Source: Methanobacterium veterum (GTDB lineage: Archaea; Methanobacteriota; Methanobacteria; Methanobacteriales; Methanobacteriaceae). Taken from it: DNA of 64,000 nt. Both the position numbers and the translations under genes were made by a program. The notes beneath the pieces are model-generated. The model worked only from the letters and a program-made list of their open reading frames with translations. It searched no databases and was not told the origin of the DNA. Within the stretch, counting starts at the first letter, position 1; every line of letters starts with the position of its first letter. Below, one piece after another: positions 58,575 to 64,000 of the stretch. The DNA lies in contig NZ_JQJK01000014.1 of assembly GCF_000745485.1 (NCBI RefSeq), positions 186,001 to 250,000 on the forward strand. Reading direction: 5' to 3'.

Positions 58575-59021
58575 ATGATGGCCAATCCAATAAATATTTT
58601 ACTGGTTGAAGATAATCCCGCAGATGCACGACTCATAAAAGAAGTCTTCAAAGATACAAAAACCAAAAATAGATTGTACGTGGTAAAGGACGGTGTAGAG
58701 GCAATGGCCTTTTTAAATCAGGAGTTTGAATATACTGATATACCGAGACCTGATGTTATTTTACTCGATCTAAATTTACCCCGTAAAGACGGACGTGAAG
58801 TTTTAAAAGAATTGAAGGAAGATGATATCTTAAAACGCGTGCCAATTGTTATTTTAACTACTTCCAGTGCTGAAGAAGACATAATTAAAACATATAATAA
58901 TCATGCAAATTGTTATATCACCAAACCTGTGGATTTTGACCAGTTCCTTAAAGTTATAAACTCTATTGAAGATTTTTGGCTTTCAGTTGTTAAATTACCT
59001 TCTAATTTAAATGGAGATTGA
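58575..59021 (+). CDS. CheY-like response regulator (Rcp1 type)
   Basis: Receiver domain only, 148 aa. LLVEDNPADARLIKEVFKD has the acidic pocket, DVILLDLNLPRKDG holds the phospho-acceptor Asp, and ILTTSSAEEDI with CYITKPVD provides the Thr/Ser and Lys switch residues. The long loop between strand two and helix three resembles phytochrome-linked Rcp1 regulators, which are common in Methanobacterium next to PAS-kinases. GGAGG lies seven bases before ATG. The partner gene follows after 12 bp. Confidence 0.92.
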   Translation: MMANPINILLVEDNPADARLIKEVFKDTKTKNRLYVVKDGVEAMAFLNQEFEYTDIPRPDVILLDLNLPRKDGREVLKELKEDDILKRVPIVILTTSSAEEDIIKTYNNHANCYITKPVDFDQFLKVINSIEDFWLSVVKLPSNLNGD

Positions 59022-59033
59022 TGGGGTTAAGAT

Positions 59034-60146
59034 ATGGATGATAAGCTTATCAAAGTTTTAATAATTGAAGATAATCCTGAAGATTTTAGATTAATAGAGG
59101 AAATGCTGAAAGAAGTTAATAGTGCTGTATTTGAGCTTCACCATTCTAAAAGGCTTTCTGATGGGCTTCGGTGTCTTGTTAGGAATGATTTTGATATTTT
59201 ATTGCTTGATTTGAGTCTTCCGGATAGTGTTGGGCTTGATACGTTCTTCAGTGTATATGAACAGGCCCCTGAAATCCCTATTGTAATATTAAGTGGATTC
59301 AATGATGAAGAAACAGCTATTAAAGCTGTAAGTGAAGGTGCACAGGATTATCTTGTAAAAGGACAGGTTAACAGTCCTTTATTGTCCCGATCTATATCAT
59401 ATGCTATTGAACGTAAATTAATTGAAGATGAATTAATCCGGCACAGATATTATCTAAATGAACTGGTTGAAAAAAGAACAGAAGAACTGGAAAGGGCCAA
59501 TAAATATCTTCAAGAAGAAATAAAGGAAAAAGAAACGCTTATAGATGAAATATATAGGCGAATTCAGTTTACTCTGGAACTGATCTCAATTATAATAACT
59601 ATAGATGCCTCTGTAATTAAAGAGGAAGATTCAGCTGATTTCTATATTAAAAGCCAGACTCGTATAAATGCTATTATGATGCTTAATGAAATACTAGATC
59701 AGTCTGAAGATTTTGCAATGGTTAATTTTAATACGTATACTGCTCTCCTCATAAATTATTTACTGGACGTATATGCTGTGGATAAAGATCTTGTTAAACT
59801 AAATTTAGATATGGGTGGAGTTTTAATTGATATAAATACTGCAATTATCCTTGGATTAATTCTAAATGAGCTTATATCTGATGAGTTAAAATATGAATTT
59901 ATTGAAGGTAACTACTTTGAATCAGATCAGGATAAATGTGAGTTAAACATCAGTTTAAAATCGTATGATGGGACTGTTAAATTGGTTATGAATTATGATG
60001 GTATTGGAGAAGATATTAACGGGTCTCGAAAATCTAAATCAATGTTAAAATTTATAATGACAATATTAGAACATTTTAATGGTTCAATTGAGTTTATAGA
60101 AGATAAAAAGAAAATTAATCTTATTTTAAGCGAAATTAAAGTTTAA
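59034..60146 (+). CDS. Receiver-domain protein with degenerate histidine kinase module
   Basis: Protein of 370 aa. Residues 1-120 are a receiver (IIEDNPEDFRLIEEML, then DILLLDLSLPDSVGLD with the acceptor Asp, VILSGFNDEETAI and YLVKGQ). A coiled coil follows (ELVEKRTEELERANKYLQEEIKEKETL), then a HisKA_2-like segment and a HATPase-like domain. The segment reads IDEIYRRIQFTLELISIII, with Tyr where the phosphorylated His is expected. The N-box reads NELISDELKYEF, with Asp where the conserved Asn normally lies. It is probably a pseudokinase that receives a phosphate or tunes the partner CheY-like protein. Confidence 0.85.
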   Translation: MDDKLIKVLIIEDNPEDFRLIEEMLKEVNSAVFELHHSKRLSDGLRCLVRNDFDILLLDLSLPDSVGLDTFFSVYEQAPEIPIVILSGFNDEETAIKAVSEGAQDYLVKGQVNSPLLSRSISYAIERKLIEDELIRHRYYLNELVEKRTEELERANKYLQEEIKEKETLIDEIYRRIQFTLELISIIITIDASVIKEEDSADFYIKSQTRINAIMMLNEILDQSEDFAMVNFNTYTALLINYLLDVYAVDKDLVKLNLDMGGVLIDINTAIILGLILNELISDELKYEFIEGNYFESDQDKCELNISLKSYDGTVKLVMNYDGIGEDINGSRKSKSMLKFIMTILEHFNGSIEFIEDKKKINLILSEIKV

Positions 60147-60604
60147 AAGGCATCTTAAACTTCAACATATTTTTTTATAACATAAATTTTACTTCTTATT
60201 TTTAGATTACCAAGTTATATTCCATTTTTTAACCTATAATTTATTTAATATCGAATTTGAAAGTGATTTAAGAAAAATATTTTTTTATCAATTATATGGG
60301 CTTTATAATGGTGGTTTGATGTATGGATTTACTTATTTTAAGATATTTAAACCTTCAACGTCAGCTGAAGTGGTTAAATTTCTTAATTAGTTCTTTGTAT
60401 TTTCCACTAAATTTATTAGAGTAATCTTAAATTGAGTAGTTCATTTAAAATTAAGAATATATAATAAATGGACTATTAAGGCGCGGGGTGAATAATATAA
60501 AATAATGGAAAGTATTATTAATAAGTAATAATATATTATCTAATTGAAAACTAGTGCATGTAAATATAGATAGTTGCCTAGTTATCGCCTCCACGCATAC
60601 ATTT

Positions 60605-60636
60605 GCAGACCAATTTATAAATATATCTTGGTCTGC
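60605..60636. other. Inverted repeat downstream of small membrane gene
   Basis: GCAGACCAA (60605-60613) and TTGGTCTGC (60628-60636) form a perfect 9-bp stem with an AT-only 14-base loop. It may be the terminator of the minus-strand gene ending at 60663 or a binding site. The rest of 60147-60604 has no convincing gene. Confidence 0.6.
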
Positions 60637-60662
60637 ATATAAAACTTATTTTTTAAAAATTC

Positions 60663-60965
60663 CTAAATAAAAAAACCGATTACTGCAGTAACAAAATTTG
60701 CAGTTAAAGAAATCAAAAAGGCGGTTTTATATTTAATTTCTAATAAGAGTATGATTAAAATGCTTTCTATGAAAATAACAGCTATTTCAATAATATAAAT
60801 GTTGTTTAAAATGTTGTAATAGCTATATGTAGCTAGTGGGAGTGTAAATGAATTTATAAGTAAAGAATAAAGAAAAAGTTTAGATGGCCTATCTCGGGTA
60901 AAAAGCCATAAAATAAAAAATTCTACCATAACTGTGATGAGCCATGCAACCAGAAAATGTGCCAT
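60663..60965 (-). CDS. Small multi-helix membrane protein
   Basis: Protein of 100 aa with three or four membrane helices (AHFLVAWLITVMVEFFILWLF, YSLLINSFTLPLATYSYYNIL, YIIEIAVIFIESILIILLL, KTAFLISLTANFVTAVIGFFI). No recognised family. It starts at the end of the secreted protein gene (5-bp gap), so the two form an operon. The pairing of a surface protein with a small integral partner may mean a complex, but this is inference. Confidence 0.6.
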   Translation of the reverse strand: MAHFLVAWLITVMVEFFILWLFTRDRPSKLFLYSLLINSFTLPLATYSYYNILNNIYIIEIAVIFIESILIILLLEIKYKTAFLISLTANFVTAVIGFFI

Positions 60966-60969
60966 ATTT

Positions 60970-61596
60970 TCATTTAAATTTTCTTGATATAATAATTATA
61001 ACTATGGCAATGATAGCTAAAACTGGAATAACAATGTACCATAATTCAAGAGCTAAATTAGATTTATTGGAAGGTTCAGGTGTTATATTTTGATCTTTAA
61101 ATATTTTTTCCTGTGAAGTACCGTCTGTATATGTAAATATTATTTTAGATTTATTTATCTCCATTGTACTTCCATTTATCGAATTTATATCAAGTAGTAC
61201 GCACGCTTTCTCTAGAGGGTCATTAATATTGACCTGTTTATAAGAACCATCGAGTTTTATATTTGATCTTATTATATCTGGATTATTTTTAAAGTAATTA
61301 TAAAAATGGGCGTTACTGGATAGTTCAGTTTCATTGAAATTAGATTTTTTTATGGCATATATGGAAACTGTACTTAATTTATAGAAACTAAACTCGCTGG
61401 AATTAATTATTTCGTAGGATGGAGAAGGTGTCCCATGGATTAAAAAAATATAATCTGGGTATTTATTAATATTGGAGATAGTATAATATAATTTAACTTC
61501 TTTCATCCCAGGCTCTATAACATCAGCAAATACAACTGGTGAAGTAATGGATAAAATAAAAATAGAGATAACTGAAATAACTAATTTGTTTTTCAT
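60970..61596 (-). CDS. Secreted, membrane-anchored protein
   Basis: Protein of 208 aa with a signal peptide (MKNKLVISVISIFILSITSPVVFA), an extracellular domain of about 150 residues (VIEPGMKEVKLYYTISNINKYPDYIFLIHG onward) with several N-X-S/T sequons, and a C-terminal helix (LWYIVIPVLAIIAIVIIIISRKFK) with a basic stop-transfer end. It resembles type I-anchored surface proteins of methanogens; I do not recognise the domain. An upstream in-frame start at 61611 is possible but less likely than ATG at 61596. It is cotranscribed with the small membrane gene. Confidence 0.7.
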   Translation of the reverse strand: MKNKLVISVISIFILSITSPVVFADVIEPGMKEVKLYYTISNINKYPDYIFLIHGTPSPSYEIINSSEFSFYKLSTVSIYAIKKSNFNETELSSNAHFYNYFKNNPDIIRSNIKLDGSYKQVNINDPLEKACVLLDINSINGSTMEINKSKIIFTYTDGTSQEKIFKDQNITPEPSNKSNLALELWYIVIPVLAIIAIVIIIISRKFK

Positions 61597-61797
61597 GAAT
61601 TGATCTTGCACTTATGGGCTTATAAATATTTAAGATCATGTAAAATTTTACATTTTAAAATTACTGTTATTTATTAAAGAAAAAAATCATTATAAGAACT
61701 CCATATTAAAAACATCATATAAAATTCAATATTTAATTTTTACATAATGTATGTAATTTCAAAATCAGAGATTGAAGGCATAAAGGAGGTGAAAAGT

Positions 61798-61872
61798 ATG
61801 GAAAAAATAACAAGAAGGATGATTTTATCCAGACTTTTCACCAGGACTTGTTCGGCCCTTGATTTAAAGTAA
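61798..61872 (+). CDS. Possible 24-aa small protein with very strong ribosome site
   Basis: AAAGGAGGTGAAAAGT directly precedes ATG at 61798, matching the full anti-Shine-Dalgarno. The frame reads MEKITRRMILSRLF and then ends TRTCSALDLK. An in-frame ATG at 61747 would give 41 aa. The ribosome site is far stronger than chance, but length and lack of known family make it uncertain. Downstream, ATGTGA/TCACAT and CCTTAA/TTAAGG inverted repeats could end the transcript. The rest of 61612-62023 holds no other gene. Confidence 0.5.
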   Translation: MEKITRRMILSRLFTRTCSALDLK

Positions 61873-62023
61873 TTATCACAAATAAATAAAATTTTGTCCC
61901 TTAAAATGTGAGTTATTTCACATGTGATATTATCTGTGTATAAAATCTTAAGGAAAAGAAGTTTAGAATGGTAAATTCAATTTTTAATCCTGTTATTTGA
62001 TGTATAATCTAGATTATAATGAA

Positions 62024-62827
62024 TTACCAGTATTTTTTTACCAGCGAAACTACTGTGAAAGTTATTCCTAAAACTAAAATAATAGTTGCTCCTGAAGCTA
62101 AATTGAATATGTATGAAAGCAGCAGTCCAACAGTAGTTAAAATAGCACCGGTTATAATGGAAAATGCCATTAATTTTTTGATATCATAGGTAAATTGTTT
62201 GCTTATGGCAGCGGGAATGCTTAAAAGGGCAATTATAAGGATGACCCCAACTACTTTAATAAGAACCACTACACTTAACGCCACCAGAGATAGAAGAAGC
62301 ATATAAATGAATTCTGTAGGAACTCCTAACACCTTCGAGAATTCCTCGTCGAATGATATGGCTAAAAATTCCCTCTGGAACAGGAAAACAGTTGCTATAA
62401 TTATCAGGTCTAGAATAAACATTATATAAAGATCAGAGTTGTCTATGGTTAGTATGCTTCCAAAAAGGTAGCTAAAGAGGTCCGGAGCGTTTCCTGGGGT
62501 TAAATTTATGAAAATTATACCAATAGCCATTCCTACACTCCATAATATCCCAATAGCTGTATCCTCACTAACTTTAACTCGATCTCTAATTGCACCTATT
62601 CCCATTGCAGATAAAATACTGAATGGAATAGCTGCCAGTACTGGATTTACACCTAAAAAGTAGCCAAGACCTACACCACCAAAAGCAGCATGGGATATTG
62701 CCCCGCTTAGAGAGACTATTCTTTTTATAACTACGTAGGTTCCAACGATTCCGCATGCGATACTCACAAGCACCGCTGCTATAAACGCTCTCTGCATGAA
62801 CTGATACTGAAGTATATTCTCAATCAT
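62024..62827 (-). CDS. ABC transporter permease, zinc/manganese type (ZnuB-like)
   Basis: Membrane protein of 267 aa with about eight helices of the ABC-3 permease family. Landmarks are [20 protein letters not shown] (helix two), [32 protein letters not shown], and a C-terminal [20 protein letters not shown] segment. It forms the channel for a metal cation, zinc or manganese, with the ATPase and binding protein upstream. ATG at 62827 follows AAAGGAGAT. The gene is 20 bp downstream of the ATPase gene. Confidence 0.88.
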   Translation of the reverse strand: MIENILQYQFMQRAFIAAVLVSIACGIVGTYVVIKRIVSLSGAISHAAFGGVGLGYFLGVNPVLAAIPFSILSAMGIGAIRDRVKVSEDTAIGILWSVGMAIGIIFINLTPGNAPDLFSYLFGSILTIDNSDLYIMFILDLIIIATVFLFQREFLAISFDEEFSKVLGVPTEFIYMLLLSLVALSVVVLIKVVGVILIIALLSIPAAISKQFTYDIKKLMAFSIITGAILTTVGLLLSYIFNLASGATIILVLGITFTVVSLVKKYW

Positions 62828-62847
62828 CAATAATCTCCTTTATCTTA

Positions 62848-63600
62848 TTATTTTTCATGTTTTCCCAGCACTCTGTGGGGAATACCATGGCTTATAAGTT
62901 CAAGAGGACATTTATAAACCTCTTCTAATCCTTTTGCAGAACCTTCCACTGGGCCGTGATAAAATAATTCACGGTTAAGACATGCTATTTTATCAACATG
63001 GGCCGAAACTGCCCCTACATCATGACTTATGAGTATTATGGTCATTTTATCATTCAAACGAGATAATAATTTGTAGAATGAATTTTGCATTTCAGGATCT
63101 ATGCTGGCCATGGGTTCATCCATAATGAGAAGTTTAGGCTCTCTTACAATGGAACGAGCTATAAAAACCCTCTGCATCTGCCCACCGGAGATCTCGCTTA
63201 TTTGTCTATCTCTTAATTTGTAAATGTCAACATCTTTTAAGGCCTTTTCGGCTGCTTCCTCATCGCTTTTTGTGTAGCCTTTAAATAATCCATGATATCT
63301 GCCGGAAAGTACTGTGTCAAAAACGTTTATAGGAAAATCAGGATCAAAAGCAACATGCTGTGGTAGGTATCCCATTAATTTTCTGGATTTTTTAGGTTCC
63401 CTGCCGAAGATTTTGACTTCACCAGTGTCTGGTGTCAGGATCCCCATGATGATTTTAATGAGGGTACTTTTTCCACCTCCGTTTGGACCTATTATTGCCA
63501 TCAAATCTTTTTCATTTACACTGAGGTTAATATCATGAAGAACTGATAATTTGCCAAATTTTTTTGAAACATTGCTAATTTCAACTACTTTTGAAGCCAT
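62848..63600 (-). CDS. ABC transporter ATPase, zinc/manganese type (ZnuC-like)
   Basis: ATPase of 250 aa that energises metal uptake. Walker A is [11 protein letters not shown], the signature [13 protein letters not shown], Walker [13 protein letters not shown], and the H-loop LISHDVG. It belongs to the ABC-3 partner group, and genes for a permease and a binding protein flank it on the same strand. ATG at 63600 has AAGGTTAA upstream. The substrate, zinc or manganese, cannot be set from sequence; no Zur-type operator was recognised. The gap 63601-63805 shows no gene. Confidence 0.9.
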   Translation of the reverse strand: MASKVVEISNVSKKFGKLSVLHDINLSVNEKDLMAIIGPNGGGKSTLIKIIMGILTPDTGEVKIFGREPKKSRKLMGYLPQHVAFDPDFPINVFDTVLSGRYHGLFKGYTKSDEEAAEKALKDVDIYKLRDRQISEISGGQMQRVFIARSIVREPKLLIMDEPMASIDPEMQNSFYKLLSRLNDKMTIILISHDVGAVSAHVDKIACLNRELFYHGPVEGSAKGLEEVYKCPLELISHGIPHRVLGKHEK

Positions 63601-63805
63601 AATTTAACCTTCGTTTTTATTGTTGTTAGATTTAAGGGGTTTAACATATTTTTCAGCTTGTATCGCTGGTTTCAACCACGTAATAGCCGTAATCTAACCT
63701 TCAATTTATATAATTAACTGTTAAATAAGAAGAATCAGCAGTATCTTTCTGTTATATTGCTAATCCTAAATAATAACACAAATAAAATTTTAAAAATTAA
63801 TTTTT

Positions 63806-64000
63806 TTAAGACCCTGAAAATGCTTTAGCGACATTTTCCATGTTTTGCAGATAATTTTCATCAAGATCATTTACAAATACAACTCTGCCTCCTATTTGGG
63901 AGGCTACTGACTGCATATATTTTGGGTTGTACTGGGGCTCTGTAAATACCACGCTTATATTATTTTTTTTGGCAGTGTCCACCATCATTGCGATTCGCTG
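63806..64000 (-). CDS. Metal ABC transporter substrate-binding protein, C-terminal part (window edge)
   Basis: The frame is open to the window edge and covers about the last 64 residues. AKKNNISVVFTEPQYNPKYMQSVASQIGGRVVFVNDLDENYLQNMENVAKAF is typical of the C-terminal lobe of ZnuA/MntC-like cluster 9 binding proteins (the F-EPQ and V-ND segments). It heads the ABC operon. The N-terminal metal-binding lobe lies outside the window. Confidence 0.8.
   Translation of the reverse strand, partial: QRIAMMVDTAKKNNISVVFTEPQYNPKYMQSVASQIGGRVVFVNDLDENYLQNMENVAKAFSGS

Noticed and set aside
60540..60600. GGAGGCGATA on the minus strand resembling the leaders of the secreted twins
   Set aside because: The position seven bases on is TAG, and the neighbouring frame is low-complexity; no gene supported.

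Overview
The window is most likely a piece of chromosome from a mesophilic methanogen of the Methanobacteriales, probably Methanobacterium or a near relative. The evidence is the gene set: an AglB oligosaccharyltransferase, both subunits of archaeal primase, a class I archaeal CCA-adding enzyme, the archaeal early shikimate pair (ADH synthase and 3-dehydroquinate synthase II), a HerA-NurA-Mre11-Rad50 cluster, F420-linked and oxygen-detoxifying enzymes, and DUF530, a family I know only from methanogens. The DNA is AT-rich, promoters carry archaeal TATA boxes, and ribosome sites are strong (GGAGG/GGTGA). I see no rRNA, tRNA, CRISPR array, insertion sequence or prophage.

Layout. 1-5 kb: aspS (apparently the non-discriminating type), a decayed membrane-protein gene, and aglB. 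5-15 kb: a flavoprotein, a PRC-barrel protein, a methyltransferase-like gene with ADH synthase and DHQ synthase II, then an HPr-kinase-like ATPase, thpR, cca, and convergent priS/priL. 15-24 kb: metG, DUF530, a double helix-turn-helix protein, a MraY/Alg7-type glycosyl-phosphate transferase, two pilin-like proteins, a THUMP protein and small conserved proteins. 24-31.6 kb: galE, a duplicated pair of secreted proteins, one with a remarkable Trp/Tyr/Lys tetrapeptide repeat, a secreted nuclease, an F420-type oxidoreductase, Hsp20, two small regulators and a copper-site-less cupredoxin. 31.6-44 kb: an SLC13-type carrier, the double-strand-break repair cluster, an MFS exporter and a Rieske flavoprotein. 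44-50 kb: rubrerythrin plus desulfoferrodoxin, a lipoprotein, a multi-domain RecJ-like protein and a PIN protein. 50-64 kb: a TMEM175-type channel, an Nth/Exo5-like/GTPase run, aroA, valS, a response-regulator pair and a zinc/manganese-type ABC transporter cut by the window edge.

Three observations stand out. First, five genes appear to start at ATT, ATC or ACG, each seven or eight bases after a strong Shine-Dalgarno sequence. One of them, a PIN-domain gene, has no ATG, GTG or TTG start at a plausible place, so a conventional ORF search misses it. Second, three intergenic blocks (17.6, 33.1-33.6 and 45.4-45.8 kb) are packed with short perfect inverted repeats, most with a 3-base loop. Their sequences differ but their geometry is shared, as if stem-loop form were under selection. 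Third, the secreted twin at 26.7 kb has gained a repeat of aromatic and lysine residues that its partner lacks.

Functionally, much of the window is core information processing (aminoacylation, tRNA 3' end formation, priming, repair), aromatic amino acid synthesis split between two loci, and cell-surface work (N-glycosylation, lipid-linked sugar transfer, pilins, secreted proteins).
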